Notes under the pieces: generated by a model
The model's database searches: none
What the model was told of the DNA's origin: nothing
Seen by the model: the letters and a program-made list of their open reading frames with translations, nothing else
Shown here: in pieces, positions 43,619-53,511 of the stretch
How the letters are laid out: every line of letters starts with the position of its first letter
How positions within the stretch are numbered: the first letter of the stretch is position 1
Assembly (NCBI GenBank): GCA_017626305.1
Contig: JAGAIW010000153.1
Span: 1-61,336 of the forward strand
DNA: 61,336 nucleotides
Direction of reading: 5' to 3'
DNA from: Clostridia bacterium
Lineage (GTDB): Bacteria; Bacillota; Clostridia; Christensenellales; Borkfalkiaceae
Translations under genes and position numbers: made by a program

Positions 43619-44047
43619 ATGAACGTAAAAGTAAATGATAACGTACTTGTAATTGCCGGTAAAGATAAAGGCGTACAGGGAAAAGTCCTTGCCACGTCCC
43701 CTAAGGCAAATACGGTAGTCGTGGAAGGCGTGCGTATCCAAAAGAAGCACGAAAAAGCAAGAAAAGCGAACGAAACGAGCAAAATCGTAGAAGTTCCCGG
43801 ACCTATTGACGCGTCCAACGTAAAAGTGGTTTGCCCTACCTGTGGTAAAGCAGTAAGAGTAAAGCACGCCGTTGTAGACGGTAAGAACGTAAGAGTATGC
43901 GCTTGTGGCGCTGTTCTCGACAAAGCGTATTCCAAGAAGGCTGCTGCAAAAGCGGCTGCTACGGTGGAAGAAGCGCCTAAGAAGAGAACGAGAAAGCGTG
44001 CGGCGAAAGCTACCGAAGCGCAACCCGAGACCACGGAAAACAAGTAA
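43619..44047 (+). CDS. rplX: 50S ribosomal protein L24, with zinc-ribbon-like Cys and Ala/Lys tail
   Basis: The 142 residues have the KOW motif (VLVIAGKDKGVQGKVL) and a C-terminal part with CPTCG and CACG pairs, a possible Zn site known from other clostridial L24 proteins. About 35 extra residues form an Ala/Lys/Glu-rich disordered tail. L24 initiates 50S assembly. Confidence 0.97.
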   Translation: MNVKVNDNVLVIAGKDKGVQGKVLATSPKANTVVVEGVRIQKKHEKARKANETSKIVEVPGPIDASNVKVVCPTCGKAVRVKHAVVDGKNVRVCACGAVLDKAYSKKAAAKAAATVEEAPKKRTRKRAAKATEAQPETTENK

Positions 44048-44061
44048 CGAGGTAAGGTAAA

Positions 44062-44619
44062 ATGGCAGAAAAAGTGTATAAAAACAGAGTAAAAGAAAAG
44101 TACGAAAAAGAAGTAGTACCTTTCCTTATGAAGAAATTTGGATACAAGTCCGTAATGCAATGCCCTAGACTCGTTAAGATTGTTATCAACACGGGTCTTG
44201 GCGATATCAAAGACAACGCGAAGTCCATTCAAATGACGGAAAACGAAATCAAGCTCATCTCCGGTCAACAACCCATCTTGACGAAAGCAAAGAAATCAGT
44301 TGCAAACTTCAAGGTAAGAGAAGGCCAAAACGTGGGTATTAAGGTAACGCTCCGCGGTGAAAGAATGTACAACTTCTACGACAAGTTCGTATCCATCGCG
44401 CTTCCCCGTCTCCGCGACTTCCGCGGTGTATCGGATAAGGCGTTCGACGGACGCGGCAACTACTCGGTAGGCTTGAAAGAACAGCTTATTTTCCCCGAAA
44501 TCACGTACGATCAGGTGGAAAAAATCAGAGGTATGGACGTTGCGATCGTAACTACGGCGAACACGGACGAAGAGGCAAGAGAGTTGCTCCGCGCACTCGG
44601 TATGCCTTTCAAGAAGTAA
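44062..44619 (+). CDS. rplE: 50S ribosomal protein L5
   Basis: The 185 residues show the L5 core: [39 protein letters not shown] and [21 protein letters not shown]5 binds 5S rRNA. Confidence 0.98.
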   Translation: MAEKVYKNRVKEKYEKEVVPFLMKKFGYKSVMQCPRLVKIVINTGLGDIKDNAKSIQMTENEIKLISGQQPILTKAKKSVANFKVREGQNVGIKVTLRGERMYNFYDKFVSIALPRLRDFRGVSDKAFDGRGNYSVGLKEQLIFPEITYDQVEKIRGMDVAIVTTANTDEEARELLRALGMPFKK

Positions 44620-44631
44620 GGAGAAACGAAC

Positions 44632-44817
44632 ATGGCAAAGAAGTCAATGATAAATAAACAGCAAAAGACGCCCAAGTTCTCTACGAGAGCTTACACGAGA
44701 TGCACCATTTGCGGAAGACCCCATGCGGTTTTGAGAAAGTACGGTGTTTGCCGTATCTGCTTCCGTAACCTTGCGTATAAGGGAGAAATTCCCGGCGTTA
44801 AGAAGTCTAGCTGGTAA
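44632..44817 (+). CDS. rpsN: 30S ribosomal protein S14, zinc-binding type
   Basis: The 61 residues have the C+ (type Z) S14 motif C-x2-C ([10 protein letters not shown]) and C-x2-C (GVCRICFR), with the usual Lys-Ser-Ser-Trp end. Confidence 0.98.
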   Translation: MAKKSMINKQQKTPKFSTRAYTRCTICGRPHAVLRKYGVCRICFRNLAYKGEIPGVKKSSW

Positions 44818-44833
44818 TAGGAGGTAAAAAGAA

Positions 44834-45223
44834 ATGACAGATCCTATCGCAGATATGCTCACGAGAATTAGAAACGCCATTACGGCGAAGAAGGAATGCG
44901 TGGAAGTTCCCGCATCTAACGAAAAGAAGGCAATTGCGGAAATTTTACTTAACGAAGGTTGGGTAAAAGACGTTAAAATCGTAGAAGACGGTTACAACGG
45001 TAAAATTGCAATCACCTTGAAATACGACGACAAGAAATCGGTTATCAGCGGTTTGCAAAGAGTATCCAAGCCCGGCTTGCGTACCTATGCAGGCGTTGCA
45101 AATATGCCCCGCGTACTCGGTGGTTTCGGTACGGTTATCCTTTCCACCAACAAGGGCATCATGACCGGTAAGAAGGCAAAGGCAGCCAACGTAGGTGGCG
45201 AAGTTCTTTGCTACGTCTGGTAA
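44834..45223 (+). CDS. rpsH: 30S ribosomal protein S8
   Basis: The 129 residues start [15 protein letters not shown] and end with the [20 protein letters not shown] segment that contacts 16S rRNA. In E. coli S8 represses the spc operon. Confidence 0.98.
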   Translation: MTDPIADMLTRIRNAITAKKECVEVPASNEKKAIAEILLNEGWVKDVKIVEDGYNGKIAITLKYDDKKSVISGLQRVSKPGLRTYAGVANMPRVLGGFGTVILSTNKGIMTGKKAKAANVGGEVLCYVW

Positions 45224-45239
45224 GGGAGGTATAGGCAAA

Positions 45240-45788
45240 ATGTCGAGAATCGGTAAAATGCCCATCGCGCTTCCCGCAGGCGTAACGGTTGAATTTAAGG
45301 ACAGCGTTGTTACGGTAAAAGGCCCGAAAGGCACGTTGACGAGAGAAGTCGTCGGCAACGTATCCGTAGAAACGGAAGGCGCAAACGTAGTGCTTAAAGC
45401 ACTTGACGACAGCGCTGAAACCAACGCAAAGCACGGCTTGTACAGAGCGCTTGTAAACGGTATGGTTACGGGCGTATCCGCAGGCTTTGTAAAGGCGTTG
45501 GAAGTAAAAGGTGTAGGTTGGAAAGCAGCCGTTCAAGGCAACAAGCTTGTTTTGAACGTAGGTTTCTCTCATCCCGTAGAAGTGATCGCACCCGAAGGCA
45601 TCAAATTCGAATGTCCTACGCTTACGGAAGTACAAGTTTCCGGTATCAGCAAGGAACTCGTTGGTCAAATCGCGGCGAACATTCGTGCAATCAGATTGCC
45701 CGAACCTTATCACGGATACGGTATTCGCTATAAGGGCGAAGTAGTAGAGCACAAGGAAGGTAAGACTTCCGGTAAGGGCAAGAAATAA
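45240..45788 (+). CDS. rplF: 50S ribosomal protein L6
   Basis: The ATG at 45240 follows GGGAGGTATAGGCAAA; an upstream in-frame ATG within rpsH is ignored. The 182 residues contain SRIGKMPIALPAGV, the KGPKGTL loop and the C-terminal LPEPYHGYGIRYKGE motif of L6. Confidence 0.98.
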   Translation: MSRIGKMPIALPAGVTVEFKDSVVTVKGPKGTLTREVVGNVSVETEGANVVLKALDDSAETNAKHGLYRALVNGMVTGVSAGFVKALEVKGVGWKAAVQGNKLVLNVGFSHPVEVIAPEGIKFECPTLTEVQVSGISKELVGQIAANIRAIRLPEPYHGYGIRYKGEVVEHKEGKTSGKGKK

Positions 45789-45801
45789 GGAGCGTTGAAG
45801 T

Positions 45802-46185
45802 ATGATTACGAAAATTGATAAAAATGCAGTCAGACAAAGACGTCATGCGCGTGTTAGAAAGAACGTTGTCGGCACCGCGGAAGCGCCCCGTATGAACGTT
45901 TATAGAAGTCTTAACCACATTTACGTACAAGTGATCGACGACAGAGCAGGCAACGCGAAAGGCGGCGTAACCTTAGCGGCAGCGTCCACGATGGACAAAG
46001 CGGTTAAGGAAAAAATCGCAGGTCTTTCTAAGACGGAAGCTGCAAAGGTAGTCGGCGCAGTCGTAGCGGAAAGAGCTATGGCAAAAGGCGTAAAAGCTGT
46101 CGTATTCGACAGAGGCGGCTATCTCTACACGGGACGTGTAAAGGCAGTTGCAGACGGCGCAAGAGAAGCCGGACTTAATTTCTAA
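45802..46185 (+). CDS. rplR: 50S ribosomal protein L18
   Basis: The 127 residues have the L18 pattern: [20 protein letters not shown], the [16 protein letters not shown] strands and [19 protein letters not shown]. It binds 5S rRNA with L5. Confidence 0.98.
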   Translation: MITKIDKNAVRQRRHARVRKNVVGTAEAPRMNVYRSLNHIYVQVIDDRAGNAKGGVTLAAASTMDKAVKEKIAGLSKTEAAKVVGAVVAERAMAKGVKAVVFDRGGYLYTGRVKAVADGAREAGLNF

Positions 46186-46197
46186 GGAGTGAATACA

Positions 46198-46725
46198 ATG
46201 GCAGACGAAAAGAGAGAAAGAAGACCTCAAAGAAGACAAGCAGAAGACGACGGTCTTATCAAAAAGCTCATTGAAGTAAACCGTGTAACCAAGGTTGTAA
46301 AGGGTGGTAAAAACATGCGTTTTGCCGCACTCGTAATCGTTGGTGACGGTAACGGCAAAATCGGTGTTGCAACGGGTAAAGCGAAAGAAGTTCCCGAAGC
46401 AATCGAAAAGGCTACGCTTCGTGCGAAGAAGAACATGGCTCCCGTATCCATCGTAAACGGTTCGATTCCCCACCAAGTAATCGGTAGATTCGGCCGCGGT
46501 GCGGTTTTGATGATGCCCGCCGAAGAAGGTACTGGCGTTATTGCCGGCGGTCCTGTACGTGCGGTTATGGAAGCTGTTGGCGTAAAGAATATCAGAACGA
46601 AATCTCACGGTACGCAAAACCCCGGCAACTGTGTAAAAGCAGCTATCGAAGGTTTGAAAGAACTCAAATCGGTAGAACAGGTTGCGGCGCTTCGCGGCAA
46701 GACCGTTGATGAAATTTTGAGCTGA
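46198..46725 (+). CDS. rpsE: 30S ribosomal protein S5
   Basis: The ATG at 46198 follows AAGGAGTGAATACA. The 175 residues carry an Arg-rich N-terminal tail, the double-stranded-RNA-binding fold ([29 protein letters not shown]) and [21 protein letters not shown]5 acts in decoding fidelity. Confidence 0.98.
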   Translation: MADEKRERRPQRRQAEDDGLIKKLIEVNRVTKVVKGGKNMRFAALVIVGDGNGKIGVATGKAKEVPEAIEKATLRAKKNMAPVSIVNGSIPHQVIGRFGRGAVLMMPAEEGTGVIAGGPVRAVMEAVGVKNIRTKSHGTQNPGNCVKAAIEGLKELKSVEQVAALRGKTVDEILS

Positions 46726-46744
46726 TTAGACGGAGGAACAAGAA

Positions 46745-46924
46745 ATGGCTAAAATTAAAGTTACGCTCGTAAAGAGCACGATCGGACAAGTGGAATCCGT
46801 AAAAGCTACGGTAGCAGCGCTTGGTTTAAGAAAGATCCGTTCTTCCAAAGAACTTGACGATTGCCCTGCTGTACAGGGTATGGTTGCGAAAGTTAAGCAC
46901 CTTGTCAAAGTAGAAAACGTTTAA
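46745..46924 (+). CDS. rpmD: 50S ribosomal protein L30
   Basis: A 59-residue ORF between rpsE and rplO, with GGAGGAACAAGAA upstream. It begins [14 protein letters not shown] and has [15 protein letters not shown], the bacterial L30 pattern. Confidence 0.96.
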   Translation: MAKIKVTLVKSTIGQVESVKATVAALGLRKIRSSKELDDCPAVQGMVAKVKHLVKVENV

Positions 46925-46935
46925 GGAGATATAGT

Positions 46936-47382
46936 ATGAGAATAGATACTCTTGCGCCCGCAGAAGGCGCAGTAAAAGCGACGAAAAGACTTGGTCGCGG
47001 TATCGGTTCGGGCACGGGTAAAACTTCCGGTAAGGGCCACAAAGGTCAATGGGCTCGTTCCGGTGGCGGTGTACGTCCCGGGTTTGAAGGCGGTCAGATG
47101 CCTATTGCTCGCCGCGTACCTAAGAGAGGTTTCAATCATACCGCAAAGAAAGTATACGTTATCGTAAACCTTTCCGATTTGGCGGAACTTCCCGAAGGAA
47201 CGGTAGTAGATTACGGTTTCGTTATGTCGAACGGTCTTGCGAAAGAAGTGAAGAACAACTGCGGCTTGAAAGTTCTCGGTAAGGGCGAATTGAAAGTAGC
47301 GCTCACCGTGAAAGCGGCAAAATTCTCCGCGACCGCAAAAGAAGCTATCGAAGCGGCTAAGGGCACGGCGGAGACCCTTTAA
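46936..47382 (+). CDS. rplO: 50S ribosomal protein L15
   Basis: The 148 residues have the Gly-rich N-terminal extension (KRLGRGIGSGTGKTSGKGHK), EGGQMPIARRVPKRGF and the C-terminal beta/alpha domain ending in VKAAKFSATAKEAIE. Late 50S assembly protein. A structured 150-nt spacer separates it from secY. Confidence 0.98.
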   Translation: MRIDTLAPAEGAVKATKRLGRGIGSGTGKTSGKGHKGQWARSGGGVRPGFEGGQMPIARRVPKRGFNHTAKKVYVIVNLSDLAELPEGTVVDYGFVMSNGLAKEVKNNCGLKVLGKGELKVALTVKAAKFSATAKEAIEAAKGTAETL

Positions 47383-47398
47383 TCGAAGCAACCGTAAC

Positions 47399-47428
47399 AC
47401 GGAAAATTGCCGAAAGGTAGTTTTCCGT
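47399..47428 (+). promoter_or_regulatory. Strong GNRA-capped stem in the rplO-secY spacer
   Basis: ACGGAAAATTGCC (47399-47411) pairs with GGTAGTTTTCCGT (47416-47428) around GAAA, a 13-bp stem with two G-U pairs. Weaker hairpins follow at about 47453-47465 and 47482-47497. No U-run follows. The spacer (47383-47534) carries no gene and is unusual, because rplO and secY are often nearly adjacent. Confidence 0.6.
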
Positions 47429-47534
47429 AGTTCGCGTTATTTCTCCCCTTAACGCTTTTAGCGTATTCGTTACCCTGCGGCTTGCCGTTTTGGCAGTATG
47501 CGGAGTAATTAGAAATCTTTTAACGGAGAAAAAA

Positions 47535-48857
47535 ATGTTACAGACACTTATCAATGCATTTAAGGTAAAGGAAATCCGACGCAAAGTGTACATGATGCTC
47601 CTTTTGCTGTTGGTGTTCCGTATCGGCTGTTTCATTCCCGTCCCTGGACTTTTGCATGAAACGTTCGGCGACGCAGTTGCGGGAAACGACTTCTTGCAGC
47701 TGATGAGCAGCATTACGGGTGGCGCGTTATCGCAAGGTACGATTTTTGCTTTGGGTATCGGGCCGTACATCAACGCTTCGATTATCATGCAACTGTTAAG
47801 CGTTGGTATCCCTGCGCTGGAAAGATTGTCCAAACAAGGCGAAGAAGGCCGTAAAAAGATTGCGCAATATACCCGCTACGTAACCATTTTACTTGCGGTA
47901 GTGCAATCTATCGGTATTATCGTCAGCTTCGGTAACAGTCAATCCGCTATTCAGCTGTCCCTGTTCGGCGGTCAGCTGTGGCTTGCAGGCGTATTCATGA
48001 CCGTGGTATATACGGCAGGTGCGCTTGTCGTTATGTGGTTGGGTGAACGTATCACCGACTATGGCGTAGGCAACGGACAATCCATGATTATTTTCGTTGG
48101 TATCCTTGCTACGGCTGGTCAAGCAATCGTTGCAAAATTCCAAACCATGTTTGGTTGGGGTGACGCAGGCGTTACGGCACTTTGGGAACTTATTGCGTTC
48201 TTGCTCGTTTGCGTAGTCATCTTCTTTGCAATTGTTTACGTTGACCTTTCCGAAAGAAAAGTTCCCGTTCAGTACGCGAAACAAATCAAAGGTAGAAAGA
48301 TGTACGGCGGTCAATCGTCTTCGATTCCCATCAGAATCTCTGGCGGTGGCGTTATGCCCTTGATTTTCTCCTTCTCGATTCTCAGCTTCCCGCAAATGAT
48401 TTGCAGTATGGTAGACCCTAATGCGGAAGGTTGGTTCACGCAGTTCTGGAACAATTATATGTCCGCTTCGGCGCAAGGCTGGGGTGCGGTTGTATACGCG
48501 CTTGTGCTTTGCTTGTTGATTTTTGCATTCTCGTTCTTCTATGCGCAAATGCAGTTCAATCCCGAAGACGTATCTAAGAGTATTCAACAAAACGGTGGTT
48601 TCATTCAAGGTATTCGTCCTGGTAAGGCAACGGAAAACTACTTGAAGAAAATCTCCAACCGTATCACGTTGTTTGGTGCTATCTACCTTTCGTTGATTGC
48701 GTTTATCCCTTCGGTTGCGTTCGCTTGGGCGTCGCTCGATTTGGTTAACGTATTCTCCACGACGGGTATTCTGATTGTCGTTTCCTGTGCTATGGAATTC
48801 GAAAAGCAGTTGCAAGCACAACTCATGATGAAGAACTATAAAGGGTTCTTGAAGTAA
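47535..48857 (+). CDS. secY: Preprotein translocase subunit SecY
   Basis: The ATG at 47535 follows AACGGAGAA. The 440 residues form ten membrane helices: FIPVPGL near helix 1, the plug region with GALSQGTIFALGIGPYINASIIMQ, the loop-8 segment SERKVPVQYAKQIKGRKMYGG and the FFYAQMQFNPEDVSK end region. SecY is the channel of the Sec translocon. Confidence 0.97.
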   Translation: MLQTLINAFKVKEIRRKVYMMLLLLLVFRIGCFIPVPGLLHETFGDAVAGNDFLQLMSSITGGALSQGTIFALGIGPYINASIIMQLLSVGIPALERLSKQGEEGRKKIAQYTRYVTILLAVVQSIGIIVSFGNSQSAIQLSLFGGQLWLAGVFMTVVYTAGALVVMWLGERITDYGVGNGQSMIIFVGILATAGQAIVAKFQTMFGWGDAGVTALWELIAFLLVCVVIFFAIVYVDLSERKVPVQYAKQIKGRKMYGGQSSSIPIRISGGGVMPLIFSFSILSFPQMICSMVDPNAEGWFTQFWNNYMSASAQGWGAVVYALVLCLLIFAFSFFYAQMQFNPEDVSKSIQQNGGFIQGIRPGKATENYLKKISNRITLFGAIYLSLIAFIPSVAFAWASLDLVNVFSTTGILIVVSCAMEFEKQLQAQLMMKNYKGFLK

Positions 48858-48956
48858 GAAACACGAAGGCGCAGCGCCTTGTTGCAAAGCAGGGCGCGCG
48901 CTTAAAAACGTTTTTTGAAGCCGCTGCGTATGATAATAAAAAACAAGGAGTGGCAC

Positions 48957-49592
48957 ATGAACATCATTTTACTCGGTGCACCGGGTGCGGGCAAAGGCAC
49001 GCAAGCGACGAAAATTGCGGATAAATATGCGTTACCGCATATCTCCACCGGTGATATTTTCAGAGAAAACATCAAAAACCAAACGGAAATCGGCTTGCTT
49101 GCCAAATCGTTTATCGATAAAGGTCAGCTTGTTCCCGACGAAGTAACCTGTAAAATCGTGGAAGAACGTATTTCGCGCGCCGACTGTAAAGACGGCTACA
49201 TGTTAGACGGTTTTCCCCGCACTATTGCGCAGGCGGAAGCTTTGGAAAAAATCACGAAGATCGATCTCGTTATCAATATCGACGTGGACTTTTCCTTACT
49301 GATGGAACGTTTATGCGGTAGACGCGTTTGTAAAGACTGTGGCGAAAGCTATCACGTATCCCGTTTAAACGGAACAACGACGTGCGCGCGCTGCGGTGGC
49401 GAGTTGTATCAAAGAAAGGACGATAATCCCGAAACGGTACAAAGCCGCTTAGACGTATACAACGCGCAAACTGCGCCGCTGATTGCCTACTACACGGAGA
49501 AGGGAAACATCTTCAACGTGATCAGCGATACTCGTCCACCCGAAGCGGTGTTCGAGAAAATCGTGGAAAAGTTGGATACTCTTCGTAAGTAA
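48957..49592 (+). CDS. adk: Adenylate kinase, zinc-binding LID type
   Basis: The start at 48957 follows AAGGAGTGGCAC. The 211 residues have the P-loop [12 protein letters not shown], the [16 protein letters not shown] segment and a LID with two Cys pairs (CKDCGESYH and CARCGGE) that would hold Zn2+. It equilibrates ATP, ADP and AMP. Confidence 0.97.
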   Translation: MNIILLGAPGAGKGTQATKIADKYALPHISTGDIFRENIKNQTEIGLLAKSFIDKGQLVPDEVTCKIVEERISRADCKDGYMLDGFPRTIAQAEALEKITKIDLVINIDVDFSLLMERLCGRRVCKDCGESYHVSRLNGTTTCARCGGELYQRKDDNPETVQSRLDVYNAQTAPLIAYYTEKGNIFNVISDTRPPEAVFEKIVEKLDTLRK

Positions 49593-49594
49593 TT

Positions 49595-50341
49595 ATGGTT
49601 TATATCAAAAGCGAAAACGAAATCGATTTGATGCGCGAACCGTGCAAAATTGTCAAGGATACCTTGGCTTTTATAGGCTCTAAGATTCAAGCCGGTATGA
49701 GCACGAAAGAAGTAGACGAACTTGTTGAAAGATACATTCGTGCTTCGGGCGCATATCCTTCCTGCTTAGGTTACGGCGGTTTCCCTGCGTCCGCTTGTAT
49801 TTCGGTCAACGAAACGGTAGTACATGGGATTCCTAGCGAAGATATTCTTCTCAAAGAAGGCGATATCGTCAGCGTAGATTTATGCGCGTATAAAAACGGT
49901 TACCACGGCGACGCTTGCCGAACGTTTAAAATCGGCAAAGTTTCCGAAGAACTGGAAAAACTAGTGCAAGTAACGGAAGAATGCTTTTTTAAGGGCATTG
50001 AAGGTTTGAAAGCGGGCACGCCGTTATACGATATCGGCTATCGCGTGCAAAAGCACGCCGAATCGCATGGGTACGGCGTAATCCGTTCGTATACAGGTCA
50101 CGGTATCGGTAAAGAAATGCATGAAGATCCGTCCGTTCCTAACTATGGACGTGCGGGTACGGGTATGCGTTTAAAGGCAGGCACGGTCATTTGCGTTGAA
50201 CCCATGATTGCGCAAGGCAACTGGCGGGTGAAAATTTTACCCGACGGCTGGACGGCGGTAACGGTAGACGGTAAATGCGCTGCGCATTACGAAAACACGT
50301 TAGTGGTGCGCGAAGACGGCGTGGAAATTCTCACGCTGTAA
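49595..50341 (+). CDS. map: Methionine aminopeptidase, type I
   Basis: The 248 residues contain all five metal ligands of the type I enzyme: Asp in [17 protein letters not shown] (two), His in [15 protein letters not shown], Glu in CVEPMIA and Glu in HYENTLVV. It removes N-terminal Met from nascent proteins. It starts 2 nt after adk without a clear RBS, so coupled translation is likely. Confidence 0.97.
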   Translation: MVYIKSENEIDLMREPCKIVKDTLAFIGSKIQAGMSTKEVDELVERYIRASGAYPSCLGYGGFPASACISVNETVVHGIPSEDILLKEGDIVSVDLCAYKNGYHGDACRTFKIGKVSEELEKLVQVTEECFFKGIEGLKAGTPLYDIGYRVQKHAESHGYGVIRSYTGHGIGKEMHEDPSVPNYGRAGTGMRLKAGTVICVEPMIAQGNWRVKILPDGWTAVTVDGKCAAHYENTLVVREDGVEILTL

Positions 50342-50378
50342 CGTAAAAATAACGATAAAAAAATCGGAGGAAATTTCT

Positions 50379-50600
50379 GTGTCCAAAGACGACGTAATCG
50401 AAGCGGAAGGTAAAGTTGTGGAAGCGTTGCCGAATGCAACCTTCAAAGTACAGCTTTCCAACGGTCATACCATCACGGCGTATATATCCGGAAAACTTCG
50501 TATGAACTATATTAGAATCATTGAAGGGGATACGGTAAAATTAGAAATGAGCCCGTACGATCTGACGAAAGGCAGAATCACGTGGCGTAGCAAGTCGTAA
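50379..50600 (+). CDS. infA: Translation initiation factor IF-1
   Basis: The GTG start follows TCGGAGG. The 73 residues form the IF-1 OB fold: [41 protein letters not shown] and [10 protein letters not shown]. Confidence 0.97.
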   Translation: MSKDDVIEAEGKVVEALPNATFKVQLSNGHTITAYISGKLRMNYIRIIEGDTVKLEMSPYDLTKGRITWRSKS

Positions 50601-50641
50601 TCAAACGACAAAATTTGTTTAATAATCAAGGAGAAAAGATC

Positions 50642-50758
50642 ATGAAAGTAAGACCTTCTGTAAAGCCTATGTGCGACAAATGCAAAGTTATTAAAAGAAA
50701 CGGCAGAGTTATGGTTATCTGCTCTAAGAGCAAGAGCCACAAGCAAAGACAGGGCTAA
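50642..50758 (+). CDS. rpmJ: 50S ribosomal protein L36
   Basis: A 38-codon ORF after AAGGAGAAAAGATC. It begins [18 protein letters not shown] and has the zinc-ligand set C-x2-C, a later Cys and His, ending KQRQG as in the zinc-type L36. It closes the spc segment. Confidence 0.97.
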   Translation: MKVRPSVKPMCDKCKVIKRNGRVMVICSKSKSHKQRQG

Positions 50759-50797
50759 AAAAACTTTCCGTATTTACAAATTTTCCCAAAAAAATGC

Positions 50798-50827
50798 TTG
50801 ACAGCTATTGTATAGCTATGATATAAT
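50798..50827 (+). promoter_or_regulatory. Promoter of the alpha segment with a palindrome in its spacer
   Basis: TTGACA (50798-50803) and TATAAT (50822-50827) are 18 nt apart. AGCTAT-TGT-ATAGCT (50803-50817), a perfect inverted repeat, fills most of the spacer and could be an operator. Confidence 0.85.
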
Positions 50828-50833
50828 ATTATC

Positions 50834-51080
50834 ATGCCGTACTTTGGGAAACCCTGTATTACAGCGGAAAAAACTCCCAAAAAACCAAATGTAATTAAGC
50901 TGAATTTCCGTAAAATTACGGAAACTCAGTTTTGTTGCGTTGTTACGCGTACGCATATACGCACGCGAGAACGCTGAAAACAATACAGCGCGCTTTACAA
51001 TCGTATTTTCCACTACGGTAATCGGCGCGTTCGTTAGCGATAAATACTAATAAATAAAAAAAAATCATTACTAAAAAAAC
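50834..51080 (+). promoter_or_regulatory. Structured leader of rpsM-rpsK-rpsD-rpoA-rplQ
   Basis: The leader of about 260 nt has a stem of CTGA-TTTCCGT with ACGGAAA-CTCAG around 50911-50935 and a GC-rich stem GCGTACG/CGCACGC near 50947-50966. A possible longer pairing of CAGCGCGC with GGCGCGTT runs from about 50985 to 51032. Alpha-operon leaders are commonly bound by S4; no known motif was matched. Confidence 0.5.
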
Positions 51081-51095
51081 GGAGGACAGAAATCA

Positions 51096-51464
51096 ATGGC
51101 ACGTATTGCCGGTGTAGATTTACCCAGAGAAAAAAGAATCGAAATCGGTCTGACCTATATCTACGGTATCGGTTTGACGACTTCCAAAAAGATTCTCGCG
51201 GAAACGGGCATCAATCCCGATACGAGAGTAAAAGATCTCGACGAAAACGACGTTTCCAAATTGAGAGAATATATCGACCACAATTTGAGAGTAGAAGGTG
51301 AACTTCGCAGCGAAGTATCCCTGAACATCAAGCGCCTTATGGAAATCGGATGCTATCGCGGTATCCGCCACAGAAAAGGCTTGCCCGTACGCGGACAAAG
51401 CACGAAGAGAAACGCTCGTACGCGTAAAGGACCTGCTCGCGCAATTGCAGGTAAGAAGAAATAA
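51096..51464 (+). CDS. rpsM: 30S ribosomal protein S13
   Basis: The 122 residues start [25 protein letters not shown] and end with the [24 protein letters not shown] tail that reaches tRNA. GGAGGACAG lies upstream. Confidence 0.98.
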   Translation: MARIAGVDLPREKRIEIGLTYIYGIGLTTSKKILAETGINPDTRVKDLDENDVSKLREYIDHNLRVEGELRSEVSLNIKRLMEIGCYRGIRHRKGLPVRGQSTKRNARTRKGPARAIAGKKK

Positions 51465-51486
51465 TTCGAGGAGACGATAAAATATT

Positions 51487-51885
51487 ATGGCAGAAATGAA
51501 AAAGAAAGTCGCTTCTCGTAAGCGCAAAGAGATTAAGAAGGTTGACAAAGGACAAGTTCATATCCAGTCGACGTTCAACAACACTATCGTTACCGTTACC
51601 GATATGAACGGCAACGCAATTTCGCAATCCAGCGCAGGCGCTCTTGGTTATAAGGGCAGCAGAAAGGGTACTCCCTTTGCAGCGCAAATGGCGTCGGAAA
51701 CGGCAGCAAAGGTTGCTAAGGAACACGGTCTTCGTAGCGTAGAAGTTTACGTAAAAGGCCCTGGCGCAGGTAGAGAATCCGCAATCCGCGCGTTGTCCGC
51801 TTGCGAATTGGAGATCACGTTGATTTCGGACGTATCGCCCATTCCCCACAACGGTTGCAGACCCCCGAAACGTCGTAGAGTATAA
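51487..51885 (+). CDS. rpsK: 30S ribosomal protein S11
   Basis: The 132 residues contain [32 protein letters not shown] and the [15 protein letters not shown] end of S11, which lies at the 30S platform near the E site. Confidence 0.98.
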   Translation: MAEMKKKVASRKRKEIKKVDKGQVHIQSTFNNTIVTVTDMNGNAISQSSAGALGYKGSRKGTPFAAQMASETAAKVAKEHGLRSVEVYVKGPGAGRESAIRALSACELEITLISDVSPIPHNGCRPPKRRRV

Positions 51886-51905
51886 TCAGGAGGCAGTAAA
51901 GAATT

Positions 51906-52532
51906 ATGGCAAGATACAGAGAAGCAAAATGTAAGCTTTGCAGAAGAGAAGGCGCAAAGTTGTTCTTAAAAGGCGACAAGTGCTATATGGATAAATGCCC
52001 GTTCAACAAACGTCCGGTAGCTCCCGGTCAGCACGGTGCAGATAGAAAGAAGGTTTCCGAATACGGTTTGCAGCTTCGCGAAAAGCAAAAGACCAAGAGA
52101 ATTTACGGCGTACAAGAAGGTCAATTCCGTAAATATTATGAAATGGCGGACCGTATGAAGGGCGTTACGGGTGAAAACATGCTTTCCCTTTTGGAAAGAC
52201 GTTTGGATAACGTTGTATACAGAATGGGTATTGCTCCTTCCAGAACGTTGGCTCGTCAACTTGTAAGCCACGCGCATTTGTCCGTAAACGGCAGAACGGT
52301 AACCGTTCCTTCCTATATCGTGAAGGCAGGCGACGTTGTCGTTGTTAAGGAAAACAGAAAGGGCAACAAATATTTCACCGAATTGAAAGAGACGAAGGCA
52401 AGCAACACCCTTGCAAAATGGGTAGAGTTTGACAGAGAAAAGCTTGAAGGAAAGGTATTAGCGCTTCCCACCAGAGAAGATATCGACAGCCAGATCGCAG
52501 AACACATGATTGTCGAATTGTACTCCAAATAA
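51906..52532 (+). CDS. rpsD: 30S ribosomal protein S4, zinc-binding type
   Basis: The 208 residues have an N-terminal four-Cys site (CKLCRREG, then CYMDKCPF), the S4 RNA-binding domain ([31 protein letters not shown]) and an intact C-terminus. S4 nucleates 16S rRNA folding and represses alpha operons in other bacteria. Confidence 0.98.
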   Translation: MARYREAKCKLCRREGAKLFLKGDKCYMDKCPFNKRPVAPGQHGADRKKVSEYGLQLREKQKTKRIYGVQEGQFRKYYEMADRMKGVTGENMLSLLERRLDNVVYRMGIAPSRTLARQLVSHAHLSVNGRTVTVPSYIVKAGDVVVVKENRKGNKYFTELKETKASNTLAKWVEFDREKLEGKVLALPTREDIDSQIAEHMIVELYSK

Positions 52533-52556
52533 TTGACGAAAAGAAGGAGGTAACAT

Positions 52557-53507
52557 ATGATCGAAATGGATATGCCCAAGCTCGAAGTGCTCGAAAACGA
52601 CGACTTCTATGCGAAAGTCGTATGCGAGCCTTTGGAAAAGGGTTTCGGTCTTACCATAGGAAACTGCTTGCGTAGAATTTTGCTTGCCGCATTACCCGGT
52701 GCAGCGGTAGAAGGCATCAAGTTCACGGACGGCAGCGTAAAACACGAATTTTCCGCAGTTGAAGGCGTAAAAGAAGACGTTACGGAAATCATTCTCAACT
52801 TAAAAACGCTTGCAATTAGAACGAAGGTAATTGATAAAGATTACGAAAAAGTTCTTCATATTTGCAAGGAAGGTCCTGCCGTTTTGACGGGTAAGGATCT
52901 CAACGTAGATGCGGAAATCGAAGTTGTAAACAGCGACCAGTATATTTGTACGATTGACGAAGGCGCAAAGCTTGACGTGGAAATCACCATTGGCCGCGGC
53001 AGGGGTTATAAACCTGCAAAAGAAAACAAAAAACCCGTCGTCGATTATATCGCGGTGGACTCCATCTATACTCCCGTACAGCGCGTGAACTATACGGTAG
53101 ACCCTACTCGTGTTGGTCAAGCAGTCGACTATGACAAACTGACGTTGGAAGTATGGACGGACGGCACGTTCTCGGGCAAGGAAATCATTTCTCTTGCAGC
53201 GAAGATCATGCAAGACCATATCAATCTTTTCGTCAACCTTAGCGAAACGATTAAGGGTATGGATATCCTTGTTAAGACGGAAGACGACAAGCAACAACAA
53301 ATTCTCAAAATGGCGATTGAAGAAATGGATTTATCCGTCCGTTCGTACAACTGCTTGAAGAGAGCTAACATTCACACGGTCGAAGACCTTACGAAGAAAA
53401 CGGAAGACGATATGTTGAAGGTAAGAAACCTTGGCAGAAAGTCTTTGGAAGAAGTTATTCAGAAGTTGGATTCTTACGGCCTTGCATTAAGACAACAGGA
53501 GGATTAA
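52557..53507 (+). CDS. rpoA: RNA polymerase alpha subunit
   Basis: The 316 residues have the N-terminal dimerisation domain (EPLEKGFGLTIGNCLRRILLAALPGAAVEGIKF), domain 2, a linker (about 228-245) and the C-terminal domain (SVRSYNCLKRANIHTVEDLTKKTEDDMLKVRN, shown only in part by its key SYNCLKRA motif) that binds UP elements. The last codons contain the rplQ ribosome site CAGGAGG. Confidence 0.98.
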   Translation: MIEMDMPKLEVLENDDFYAKVVCEPLEKGFGLTIGNCLRRILLAALPGAAVEGIKFTDGSVKHEFSAVEGVKEDVTEIILNLKTLAIRTKVIDKDYEKVLHICKEGPAVLTGKDLNVDAEIEVVNSDQYICTIDEGAKLDVEITIGRGRGYKPAKENKKPVVDYIAVDSIYTPVQRVNYTVDPTRVGQAVDYDKLTLEVWTDGTFSGKEIISLAAKIMQDHINLFVNLSETIKGMDILVKTEDDKQQQILKMAIEEMDLSVRSYNCLKRANIHTVEDLTKKTEDDMLKVRNLGRKSLEEVIQKLDSYGLALRQQED

Positions 53508-53511
53508 AATT

